A DNA stretch of 8,524 nt from CAXCDZ01 sp963981525 (lineage in GTDB: Bacteria; Patescibacteriota; Microgenomatia; UBA1400; UBA12108): NCBI GenBank assembly GCA_963981525.1, contig CAXCDZ010000035.1, forward strand, positions 1-8,524, given 5' to 3'. Under the pieces are notes generated by a model. The model saw nothing but the letters and a program-made list of their open reading frames with translations. It was not told where the DNA came from and did not search any database. The position numbers and the translations under genes were made by a program. Below, piece after piece: positions 1-5,810 of the stretch; the first letter of the stretch is position 1, and the number at the start of each line of letters is the position of its first letter.

Positions 1-1046
1 TGGTGTTGGTGCATGAGTTGGGGCATTTCCTGGCAGCGAAGAAGTTTGGGGTAAAAGTCGAGGAGTTTGGGATTGGATTGCCTCCAAAGGCCATGACTAT
101 TGTCAAAAAGGGAGAGACTGAGTATACGCTGAATTGGTTACCAATCGGAGGGTTTGTCAGACTATTTGGTGAAGATATGGATCCATCGGCTTGGGATAAG
201 TTGAGTGGAAAGATCACTGGGAGAGCGCTGTTCTCCAAACCTGGATGGCAGAGAGCCATTATTATGCTTGCGGGAATAGGGATGAATGTACTGACTGGGA
301 TTGTTTTGTTTGGGATTGTTTACTCGGTGCTGGGAGTGCCTAACATCACTGGTGAGCAGGTAGTGCTGACTGAGATACTCCCAGGATCACCTGCTGAGAT
401 CTCGGGACTCAAAGAAGGGGACGTAGTGCGAAGAGTGGGAGAGGAGACAATTAATGACTCTAGTCAGTTTGTGGAGATAATTAGTGGTAAGAAGGGGAGT
501 CAGGTGAGTATCTATCTGGCAGAGTTAGAGTCAGATGGGACGACGAGTGACGCAAGTCGCCAAGTAATGATCACACCCCGCGAGAATCCTCCAGAAGGAG
601 AAGGGGCGCTAGGAGTAGGGATCGTGAGTTATCCGGTAATCGAGTATGAAAAGAAGCCTTGGTATACAGCTCCGTTCTGGGGTGTAGTGGAAGGGACCAA
701 GGAAGCTTATGGGTGGAGCAGGTATATGGTTGAGCTACTAATGCATCCGGCGGAGTTGTGGAAAGGGATAGGAGGACCGATCAAGGTAGTGCAGATCGGG
801 CAGGAGCAGGTGCAGGCTGGCTGGCTGGCATTCTTGAGGTTTGGTGGGATTATTTCTTTTAACCTAGCGGTGTTTAATCTGCTCCCACTTCCCGCACTGG
901 ATGGTGGGCGACTGGCTTTTCTTGCAATTGAGAAGGTTGTGGGGCGTAAGCGATCGGCTAAGGTGGAGAGGTGGGTGCATGGGGTGGGGATAATCCTTTT
1001 GATTGGATTGCTGGTGGTGGTGACAGTACGAGATATTTTTGCTTAA
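1..1046 (+). CDS. rseP: RseP-type site-2 zinc metalloprotease, 5' truncated
   Basis: Membrane-embedded M50 family protease that cleaves substrates within the lipid bilayer; in model bacteria it releases anti-sigma factors or clears signal-peptide remnants. The reading frame is open from the window edge, so the first hydrophobic residues before the active site are missing. Visible residues, counted from the codon at base 3: zinc site HELGH at 4-8, loop with GGF at 49-51, hydrophobic segment about 84-110, one PDZ-like domain about 115-175 (ending a stretch with SPAEISGLKEGD), the second metal motif NLLPLPALDGG at 292-302 with Asp300 as third ligand, and a final membrane helix about 328-343. These elements in this order are diagnostic. 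The usual protein has one or two PDZ domains; only one is seen here. No downstream partner is close, and a 233-base gap follows. The substrate cannot be told from the sequence. Confidence 0.95.
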   Translation, partial: VLVHELGHFLAAKKFGVKVEEFGIGLPPKAMTIVKKGETEYTLNWLPIGGFVRLFGEDMDPSAWDKLSGKITGRALFSKPGWQRAIIMLAGIGMNVLTGIVLFGIVYSVLGVPNITGEQVVLTEILPGSPAEISGLKEGDVVRRVGEETINDSSQFVEIISGKKGSQVSIYLAELESDGTTSDASRQVMITPRENPPEGEGALGVGIVSYPVIEYEKKPWYTAPFWGVVEGTKEAYGWSRYMVELLMHPAELWKGIGGPIKVVQIGQEQVQAGWLAFLRFGGIISFNLAVFNLLPLPALDGGRLAFLAIEKVVGRKRSAKVERWVHGVGIILLIGLLVVVTVRDIFA

Positions 1047-1133
1047 CTGATCCCATCACACGCAGAGAGCCTACCAATTCCAATTTTGTCGAGTGACTAA
1101 AATTAAGTTCTTATATTAGTGCTCGTAGCGTCC

Positions 1134-1157
1134 TTCTGGTTGAGGACTCAACCAGAA
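1134..1157. repeat. Perfect 11-bp inverted repeat (hairpin)
   Basis: TTCTGGTTGAG at 1134-1144 and its exact reverse complement CTCAACCAGAA at 1147-1157 are separated by only GA. As RNA or single-stranded DNA the tip would open to a loop of four bases or more. No T-run follows on either strand, so it is not a standard intrinsic terminator. The bases CTCGTAG just upstream (1123-1129) also occur in the palindromes around the transposase at 7343-8093, a hint that this may be another REP-type sequence, but the stem sequence itself is different. Confidence 0.7.
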
Positions 1158-1264
1158 TGCGGTACTCACATGAATAGAGTAATCTAACTCAATTTCTTAA
1201 CGAATACTCGCAAAATAGAAACATGGTAGTCTCTTTTTTGGCGTGTGATTATCACTAAATCTAC

Positions 1265-1273
1265 TGATATACT
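1265..1273 (+). promoter_or_regulatory. Candidate extended -10 promoter element, leaderless start
   Basis: TGATATACT matches the extended -10 pattern TG-n-TATAAT with one mismatch. It ends 6 bases before the ATG at 1280, so a start point at the usual distance would fall on or next to the A of the start codon. No good -35 hexamer and no Shine-Dalgarno sequence are seen upstream of this ATG. The same nine bases occur ahead of dnaX. Confidence 0.45.
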
Positions 1274-1279
1274 GTACAT

Positions 1280-2152
1280 ATGCCAAAAACGATTGTGACC
1301 CACCAGAACCCAGATCTAGATGCGATTATGAGTACATGGCTGCTAGTTAGGTTTGACCAGCCCCGATACGGGGACGCAAAGCTAGTATATATCCCAGGAT
1401 CGACGACGTATAAGGATCTACCAGTTGATGGTAATCTTGATGTGGTGCATGTGGATGTGGGGTTTGGCAGGTATGATCATCACCAGAAAGGTAGGCAGGA
1501 CACATGTGCGAGTGAGCTAGTTTATAAGAGTCTCGTAGAAGAAGGCCTTGTTAAGCCGAGTGACGAGGCTCTCAAGGCCATGATCAAGCATGCGAGGGCG
1601 ATTGACCTATTTCTTGACTACGACTGGAGTGAGGCGAATGAGACTAGATTTTCTTTTACGCTAAGTGAGATTATCCCGGCCCTGCATCGCTTGCAAATCC
1701 ATGAGGATGAGGTGGTGGTGCGGATGATTATGGTGCAGCTGGACGGGGTTTATCAGAAGATGAAGGATCTGTACAAGGCAAGAGAAGAGATCAAGGAGGG
1801 AGTCGAGTTCCAGTCAGTGTGGGGCAAGGGACTGATGGTAGAGTCGGGTGCGGATAATGTACACAAGATCGCTCAGCGGATGGGATACGAGATCGTGCTA
1901 GTCAAGAATGAGAAGAGCCAGTATATCGGAATCAAGACTGTGCCCTCGGTGGAGAAGTCATTAAGGCCTTTGTATGATAAAATACACAAGCTTGATGGCC
2001 CGCCTAGACTCGGCGAGGCTGGCGAGGGTAAATGGTTTTATCACAACTCTGGACACATGTTATTACATGGATCTAGTAAGGGAAAAAAGCCAGAACCATC
2101 CAAACTCAGTATCGAAGAGATACTTGAGCTTATTAAGTCTATAACAGATTGA
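1280..2152 (+). CDS. DHH-like phosphoesterase-related protein (MYG1-like)
   Basis: A 290-residue soluble protein that looks like a distant member of the DHH phosphoesterase group, which includes nanoRNases, RecJ, pyrophosphatases and the MYG1 exonuclease family. Metal-site motifs seen are THQNPDLDA near residues 7-15 (His8, Asp12, Asp14), HVDVG around Asp59, and YDHHQ with Asp66-His67-His68, which is the DHH signature. A C-terminal part with a conserved-looking HNSGHMLLHGSSK stretch (255-267) may be the substrate-binding half, comparable to the glycine/histidine-rich loop of DHHA1 domains. The substrate is not known: RNA ends, single-stranded DNA or small phosphoesters are all possible. The ATG at 1280 is chosen because the HxNPDLD motif must lie very near the N-terminus, after the first beta strand (PKTIVTH). 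It stands alone, between two gaps, with its own likely promoter. Confidence 0.7.
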   Translation: MPKTIVTHQNPDLDAIMSTWLLVRFDQPRYGDAKLVYIPGSTTYKDLPVDGNLDVVHVDVGFGRYDHHQKGRQDTCASELVYKSLVEEGLVKPSDEALKAMIKHARAIDLFLDYDWSEANETRFSFTLSEIIPALHRLQIHEDEVVVRMIMVQLDGVYQKMKDLYKAREEIKEGVEFQSVWGKGLMVESGADNVHKIAQRMGYEIVLVKNEKSQYIGIKTVPSVEKSLRPLYDKIHKLDGPPRLGEAGEGKWFYHNSGHMLLHGSSKGKKPEPSKLSIEEILELIKSITD

Positions 2153-2207
2153 AGCGACTTGAATCACTGTCGCATAACTAGTGATCGAAGGGCGGTGCAA
2201 TTAAAAT

Positions 2208-2423
2208 ATGCCAGTAACAGTAAAAGCAAAAGGGAATGACTCAACAGATGCGATGATTCGCAAGTTTAAGCGTAAGGTCCTTGCGGAGGATATTCTGGTG
2301 GAGGTGCGAAGACGCGAGTTCCACGAGACCAAAGCAATGAAGAAAAAGGAACGCCTTAACGAAGTTAGACGTAAAAAATTCACCGAGCGTAAGCAACGTG
2401 AAGCACTTAATCCAAAGAAATAA
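2208..2423 (+). CDS. rpsU: Small ribosomal subunit protein bS21
   Basis: A 71-residue, strongly basic protein of the 30S subunit, where bS21 sits near the anti-Shine-Dalgarno end of 16S rRNA and assists initiation. The N-terminal pattern VTVKAKGNDSTDAMIRKFKRKV, residues 3-24 in this protein, is the family's hallmark (a strand, then a helix with the RKFKRKV core), followed by the REFHETKAMKKKERL segment and a lysine/arginine-rich tail. Length is normal for the family. The ATG is preceded by a purine stretch (GGCGGTG, 2191-2197) that is only a mediocre Shine-Dalgarno site. It is first in a tight cluster with yqeY and ybeY; rpsU next to yqeY is a common bacterial arrangement. Confidence 0.95.
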   Translation: MPVTVKAKGNDSTDAMIRKFKRKVLAEDILVEVRRREFHETKAMKKKERLNEVRRKKFTERKQREALNPKK

Positions 2424-2426
2424 CAA

Positions 2427-2861
2427 ATGAGCTTACTCAGCCAACTCACAGATGAGATGAAGACCGCGATGAAATCGGGGGACAAAAAACGTCTCTCGAC
2501 CATTCGAATGCTAATCTCTGCGATCCGTTATGCGCAGATTGATACTCCGGAGATGACCAAGGAGGATGAGATCAAGGTGCTCCAAAAAGAAGCTAAAAAG
2601 AGGCGAGAGAGTATTGTGGCGTACCGTGAGGCCGACCGGGCGGAGCAACTGGCTATTGAGGAAGATGAGCTCAAACTAATTGAAGAGTATCTACCAACCA
2701 TGATGGGTGAGGAAGAAGTGAGAGCCAAAGTTAAGGAGATCATTGGGAACGGGGAGTATGCTAATTTTGGGATGGTGATGAATGCTGTAATGAGAGAGCT
2801 TAAGGGTAAGGCAGATGGGAGCGTGGTAAGCAGGATGGTGAAGGAAGTGTATCAGGGTTAA
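2427..2861 (+). CDS. yqeY: GatB/YqeY domain protein
   Basis: A 144-residue, mostly helical protein of the YqeY family, related to the C-terminal tail of the GatB subunit of tRNA-dependent amidotransferases, which binds the D-loop side of tRNA. The free-standing form has no settled function, but a tRNA or ribosome-linked role is presumed from the homology and from its habitual position next to rpsU. Family features seen are the opening LLSQLTDEMKTAMKSGDK, the RLSTIRMLISAIR helix, the KEAKKRRESI segment, EEYLP at 86-90, and the C-terminal GMVMNAVMRELKGKADGSVVS motif split over residues 115-135. It starts 3 bases after the rpsU stop and ends 3 bases before ybeY, so the three are probably one transcript. 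Confidence 0.93.
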   Translation: MSLLSQLTDEMKTAMKSGDKKRLSTIRMLISAIRYAQIDTPEMTKEDEIKVLQKEAKKRRESIVAYREADRAEQLAIEEDELKLIEEYLPTMMGEEEVRAKVKEIIGNGEYANFGMVMNAVMRELKGKADGSVVSRMVKEVYQG

Positions 2862-2864
2862 AGA

Positions 2865-3257
2865 GTGATTACGATTAATATTCTGTCCGACGCGAAGTAT
2901 CCGGTTGACCGAGATGGGATACGCAAGGGCCTCATTAAGATCCTTACGGAGCATCAACTGACTGATAACGTTGAGTTAGCGGTGATGGTGGTGGGTAAGC
3001 GCAAGATGACAGAGCTCCACATTGAGCATATGGAACTCCCTGGTCCGACAGATGTGCTGTCGTTCCCGCTGATTGACCCAGATGATTCGCAGCCATTTGT
3101 GGCTAGTCCGGATGAAGTGCTCAGGTTAGGGGATATTGTGGTTTGTTATCCGGTGGCGGTTAGGCAGGCTCTGGAGAAGCAGATTAAGCTTGACGCGCAG
3201 ATCCAGTTTTTGGCTGAGCATGGACTCATGCATCTCTTGGGTCATCATCATGAGTAG
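2865..3257 (+). CDS. ybeY: Endoribonuclease YbeY
   Basis: A 130-residue zinc-dependent RNase that takes part in 16S rRNA 3'-end maturation and ribosome quality control. The three zinc ligands of the H-x3-H-x5-H motif are present as His119, His123 and His129 in the terminal stretch HGLMHLLGHHHE; the usual Asp before the last His is replaced by His128. PTDVLSFPL at 61-69 and the strand LGDIVVCYPVA at 88-98 are also typical. The protein stops one residue after the last ligand, so it lacks the short C-terminal helix of longer family members and is at the lower end of family size. The start is a GTG, chosen because it begins the first beta strand (ITINILSD) and lies 3 bases after yqeY. The 8-bp repeat array begins one base after its stop. 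Confidence 0.92.
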   Translation: MITINILSDAKYPVDRDGIRKGLIKILTEHQLTDNVELAVMVVGKRKMTELHIEHMELPGPTDVLSFPLIDPDDSQPFVASPDEVLRLGDIVVCYPVAVRQALEKQIKLDAQIQFLAEHGLMHLLGHHHE

Positions 3258-3258
3258 G

Positions 3259-3346
3259 TCGGCATATCGGCGTGTCAGTTAGTCGGTGTTTCAGATTTAC
3301 TGATCTACTGGTTTACTGATATGCTGATACGCTGATATACTGATCT
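3259..3346 (+). repeat. Array of eleven degenerate 8-bp tandem units
   Basis: The whole gap between ybeY and dnaX can be read in strict 8-base steps. The first five units follow a TCGG/TCAG pattern (TCGGCATA, TCGGCGTG and others); the last six follow an ACTG/GCTG pattern (ACTGATCT, ACTGATAT, GCTGATAT and others). The array starts one base after the ybeY stop and ends two bases before the dnaX ATG, giving exactly 88 bases without an insertion or deletion. The unit TCGGCGTG at 3267-3274 recurs exactly in the array inside dnaX. The last units also create the candidate promoter of dnaX. Confidence 0.85.
3333..3341 (+). promoter_or_regulatory. Candidate extended -10 element of dnaX, inside the octamer array
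   Basis: TGATATACT ends 7 bases before the dnaX ATG and is identical to the element ahead of the gene at 1280. It is made by the junction of two repeat units; related versions (TGATATGCT, TGATACGCT) sit one and two units upstream. There is no clear -35 hexamer and no strong Shine-Dalgarno site; GG directly before the ATG is too close. A leaderless or very short-leader transcript is the simplest reading. Confidence 0.4.
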
Positions 3347-3348
3347 GG

Positions 3349-4863
3349 ATGAATCTCTATCTCAAATACAGACCCAAGACGATTGATGAGCTGGATCTCA
3401 CGAGTGTGCGTGAGAGTCTTATGAGGATACTTAAGTCAAGTAAAATCGGGCATGCATACCTTTTTACGGGTCCGCGAGGTGCGGGGAAGACATCTGCTGC
3501 GAGGATCCTGGCCCGTGTGGTGAACTGTGAAAAAAATGGAGAAAAGTTAGGTGAGCCATGTAATGAGTGCTCGGCTTGCCAATCAGTACTTAGCTCGAGT
3601 GCGATGGATGTGATTGAGATAGATGCTGCGAGTAATCGAGGGATTGACGACGTGCGAGAGCTAAAGGAAAAGATAGGATTGTCACCTTCTAGTTTGCGCA
3701 AAAAAGTCTATATTATCGACGAGGTGCATATGATGACGACGGAGGCTTTTAATGCGCTCCTGAAGACTCTGGAGGAGCCACCAGAGCATGCGCTGTTTGT
3801 ACTATGCACTACCGAAGCGCATAAGGTGCCGGAGACCATCGCGAGTAGATGTGTGCGGATTCTGTTTACGAAAGCTACGAGTGAGGAGATGGTGCGGTCG
3901 TTTGCGAGAGTGGTTGCAGGTGAGAAGGCTGAGGTCTCGGATGAGGCTCTTGAGCTACTAGCGAGTTCGGTGGATGGATCTTTCCGGGACGGGATTAAGA
4001 TACTAGATCAGGTACTGTCGGCTGGCCAGAAGGTAGGGCTAGAAGAGATGCAAGAGGTGCTGAGTGGTTCTGCCGGATATCTAGTGGATGACTGGGCAGG
4101 AGCGATGGAGGAAAAGAATCTCTCAGATTCTCTGGAGGCATTCCGTAAGGGAGTGGGCGAAGGGGTAGACATGAGCTATGCACTAGTGGAGTTAATGAAA
4201 AAGATGCGGGACCGAGTAGTGGATGGGGGTCAAGTAGAGCTCGTGGAGCTGGTTTATCTGATTGATGAGACGATCACAAAACAGGCCCAGAGCCCAGTGC
4301 CAGAGATTCTTGTGGAGATGATGATCGTGAAGTGGTGTGGGGATCAGCGTGTCGGCGTGTCGGTGCGTCGGAGTGTCGGTGGGGAGGGAGAGAAGAAAGA
4401 GGATCCGCCCAACCTGCCTGCGCAGGCAGGGGCAGACCAGCCTACGACTGAAAAGTCTGAGCCAGTAGAAAAAGTAAGTAAGAGTCCAGAGCCATTAGTG
4501 AAGCAGAAAGTGAGTAAATATAAAGGGACTGCGCGAGAATTATGGCGAGAGTTAGCCAAGAGTCTAAATGGGGAGGGGGGGAGTTTTTCCCTTGGTGCAC
4601 TACTCGCGAAAGCCAGACCAGGCATGATCCAGGGAGACTTGCTTACGATCCAAGTTGATTATGATTTTCATCGTGATCAGATTATGGCAGAGCGGCACAG
4701 AGCCAAGATAGAACAGCTTATTACTGTGGCTGTTGGGCAGCCAATGCGAATAACATGCGAGGTCCGTAAAGTAAGTTTGCAAACAAAGCCCAAAGTTGAT
4801 ACGATATCACAGAGTTCTCCAGAGGAAAGTCTTGTGGAGAGTGCGATCGAAATATTTACATAA
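3349..4863 (+). CDS. dnaX: DNA polymerase III subunit gamma/tau
   Basis: ATPase subunit of the clamp loader, which opens the sliding clamp and loads it on primed DNA. The 504 residues show the N-terminal box LYLKYRPKT, Walker A GPRGAGKT at 41-48, the four zinc cysteines Cys60, Cys71, Cys74 and Cys77, Walker B YIIDEVH with Asp124-Glu125, sensor region CTTEAHKVPETI, and the SRC motif at 167-169 that carries the trans-acting arginine finger. Helical domain III follows to about 330. Residues 333-390 form a low-complexity linker containing translated octamer repeats (333-345) and a translated palindrome (355-361). A tau-like C-terminal domain follows (about 392-475, with ELWRELAKSL and DYDFHRDQI). 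The start ATG fits the LYxKYRP box directly. No convincing programmed frameshift site for a separate gamma form was found. It heads the classic dnaX - ybaB - recR run. Confidence 0.96.
   Translation: MNLYLKYRPKTIDELDLTSVRESLMRILKSSKIGHAYLFTGPRGAGKTSAARILARVVNCEKNGEKLGEPCNECSACQSVLSSSAMDVIEIDAASNRGIDDVRELKEKIGLSPSSLRKKVYIIDEVHMMTTEAFNALLKTLEEPPEHALFVLCTTEAHKVPETIASRCVRILFTKATSEEMVRSFARVVAGEKAEVSDEALELLASSVDGSFRDGIKILDQVLSAGQKVGLEEMQEVLSGSAGYLVDDWAGAMEEKNLSDSLEAFRKGVGEGVDMSYALVELMKKMRDRVVDGGQVELVELVYLIDETITKQAQSPVPEILVEMMIVKWCGDQRVGVSVRRSVGGEGEKKEDPPNLPAQAGADQPTTEKSEPVEKVSKSPEPLVKQKVSKYKGTARELWRELAKSLNGEGGSFSLGALLAKARPGMIQGDLLTIQVDYDFHRDQIMAERHRAKIEQLITVAVGQPMRITCEVRKVSLQTKPKVDTISQSSPEESLVESAIEIFT
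4344..4383 (+). repeat. Five tandem 8-bp units inside dnaX
   Basis: Units TCAGCGTG, TCGGCGTG, TCGGTGCG, TCGGAGTG and TCGGTGGG follow each other without gaps. They match the TCGG half of the array in front of dnaX, including one exact shared octamer. Because 8 is not a multiple of 3, successive units are read in different frames and give a valine/arginine/glycine-rich stretch at residues 333-345 of DnaX. The stretch lies just after the helical domain, at the start of the flexible linker. Confidence 0.85.
4413..4430. repeat. 18-base perfect palindrome inside dnaX linker
   Basis: CCTGCCTGC followed directly by its reverse complement GCAGGCAGG. It is translated in frame as NLPAQAG (DnaX residues 355-361) in the disordered linker, 30 bases after the octamer units. 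It is GC-rich compared with its surroundings and of a type expected for dispersed repeats; whether it recurs elsewhere in the genome cannot be told here. Confidence 0.75.
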
Positions 4864-4867
4864 TAAT

Positions 4868-4873
4868 AAGGAG
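4868..4873 (+). promoter_or_regulatory. Strong Shine-Dalgarno site that sets the ybaB start
   Basis: AAGGAG lies 6 bases before the ATG at 4880. It decides in favour of this start over an in-frame upstream ATG at 4796 inside dnaX, whose extra 28 residues do not resemble the family. Confidence 0.85.
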
Positions 4874-4879
4874 TCAGAT

Positions 4880-5182
4880 ATGGCATTTGATAAGTTTAAA
4901 CAAGTTGGGCAGCAGGCTAGCCAACTCAAAAATATTAGAGACCAAGCAGTGCAGATGCAAAAACAGCTCGCTGCAGAAGTGATCGAAGTTGAAGAGGATG
5001 GAATCAGAGTGGTGCTCACAGCTGACCAGAAATTCCAGACTATCACGATCGATGATAAGTATGAGGAGAGACTAGTAAAAGTCCTTAACGATGCAGTCAA
5101 GAAGAGTCAGAAGATCGCTGCGAAAAAATTGCAGGAGATGAGTGGTGGACTTAAGGGACTACTAGGTGGTGGCGGTCAGTAA
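4880..5182 (+). CDS. ybaB: YbaB/EbfC family nucleoid-associated protein
   Basis: A 100-residue DNA-binding protein that forms dimers and coats the nucleoid; its exact task is still debated, but it is almost always encoded between dnaX and recR. Family features: N-terminal amphipathic helix FKQVGQQASQLKNIRDQAVQMQKQL, residues 6-30 of the protein, then the strand pair with VEVEEDG-like VIEVEEDGIRVVL (34-46), the ITIDDKYE turn, and a long C-terminal helix with KSQKIAAKKLQEM. The protein ends in a glycine-rich tail (GLLGGGGQ), also common in the family. The start is fixed by the Shine-Dalgarno site at 4868-4873. It lies 16 bases after dnaX and 7 before recR, so all three are likely co-transcribed. 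Confidence 0.92.
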   Translation: MAFDKFKQVGQQASQLKNIRDQAVQMQKQLAAEVIEVEEDGIRVVLTADQKFQTITIDDKYEERLVKVLNDAVKKSQKIAAKKLQEMSGGLKGLLGGGGQ

Positions 5183-5189
5183 ATAGCTG

Positions 5190-5810
5190 ATGAAATTACC
5201 AAAAATAGTAGATGATTTGACCACGAGTTTTGAGAAGCTTCCGGGAGTTGGCAAGAGAACGGCGCAACGACTGGCTTTCTATCTCCTGCGAGTGCCGCAG
5301 AATGATCTGGATAGCTTTGCGAGTTCTCTCACGGATCTTAAGCGCAAGACCAAGATGTGTGTGGTTTGCCATAACTTGAGCGAAGAAAATGAGTGCCTGG
5401 TCTGCCAGGATGATTCGCGAGAGGAGAGTGTGGTCTGTGTGGTGGAGTCTTTTCAGGATGTGCTGGCTCTTGAGAAATCCGGGGGATATAAGGGTCGATA
5501 TCATGTTTTGCATGGCTCGCTCTCTCCACTAAATGGGATTGGTCCGGAAGAGCTGTATATCGATACTTTGCTTACTAGGGTGGGGAATGCTAAAATATCA
5601 GAAATTATCCTTGCTACCAATACTTCTTTGGAGGGCGAGGCAACTGCACTCTACATCAATGATCGTTTGGAAGAACGAAAAAAATCTAATCCTGACCTAT
5701 CGAGCCTCGTGATTACGAGAATCGGAAGGGGATTGCCAACGGGAGTAGAGCTGGAGTATGCGGATGAGGAAACATTAACCCAGGCAATGGGGACAAGAAA
5801 GGGGATATGA
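5190..5810 (+). CDS. recR: Recombination mediator protein RecR
   Basis: A 206-residue protein that works with RecO (and RecF) to load RecA onto SSB-coated gapped DNA. It shows the helix-hairpin-helix LPGVGKRTA at 17-25, the zinc finger with Cys57, Cys60, Cys69 and Cys72, a TOPRIM domain starting at VVCVVES (81-87, Glu86), the ATNTSLEGEATALY stretch at 142-155, and the C-terminal Walker-B-like region ending with GRGLPTGVELEYAD. Length is typical (about 200). The ATG at 5190 gives the normal N-terminus (a short helix before LPGVG). Its TGA stop overlaps the ATG of the next gene as ATGA, which suggests translational coupling to the kinase-like gene even though the two differ in base composition. 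Confidence 0.96.
   Translation: MKLPKIVDDLTTSFEKLPGVGKRTAQRLAFYLLRVPQNDLDSFASSLTDLKRKTKMCVVCHNLSEENECLVCQDDSREESVVCVVESFQDVLALEKSGGYKGRYHVLHGSLSPLNGIGPEELYIDTLLTRVGNAKISEIILATNTSLEGEATALYINDRLEERKKSNPDLSSLVITRIGRGLPTGVELEYADEETLTQAMGTRKGI

Larger units (their letters stand above)
1047..1279. other. 233-base intergenic gap, no gene seen
   Basis: The stretch between the protease and the DHH-like gene holds no convincing reading frame and no tRNA-like cloverleaf. It contains one perfect hairpin (1134-1157), a T-run at 1233-1239 not preceded by a stem, a possible but weak promoter-like TATATT at 1112-1117, and an extended -10 element just before the next gene. It is more AT-rich than the genes beside it. 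A small RNA cannot be excluded. Confidence 0.6.

Noticed and set aside
1134..1157. Intrinsic terminator of the protease gene
   Set aside because: No T-run on either side and it lies about 90 bases after the stop codon.
2154..2173. Hairpin GCGAC...GTCGC between the DHH-like gene and rpsU
   Set aside because: Only a 5-base stem with a 10-base loop and no T-run; it can arise by chance. A bS21 autoregulatory site there cannot be shown.
3259..3346. CRISPR array
   Set aside because: Units are 8 bases with no spacers and no cas genes nearby.
4467..4482. Programmed -1 frameshift in dnaX at a GAAAAAG run
   Set aside because: A slip would reach a TAA three codons later, but the codon phase does not give the usual two-codon slippery heptamer and no clear downstream hairpin follows.
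4796..4879. Upstream in-frame start for ybaB
   Set aside because: It lies inside dnaX, the added residues do not look like the family, and a strong AAGGAG sits 6 bases before the ATG at 4880.
2152..5810. UGA recoding as in Gracilibacteria-type genomes
   Set aside because: TGA ends the DHH-like gene and recR at natural family ends, and no in-frame TGA occurs in the conserved genes.
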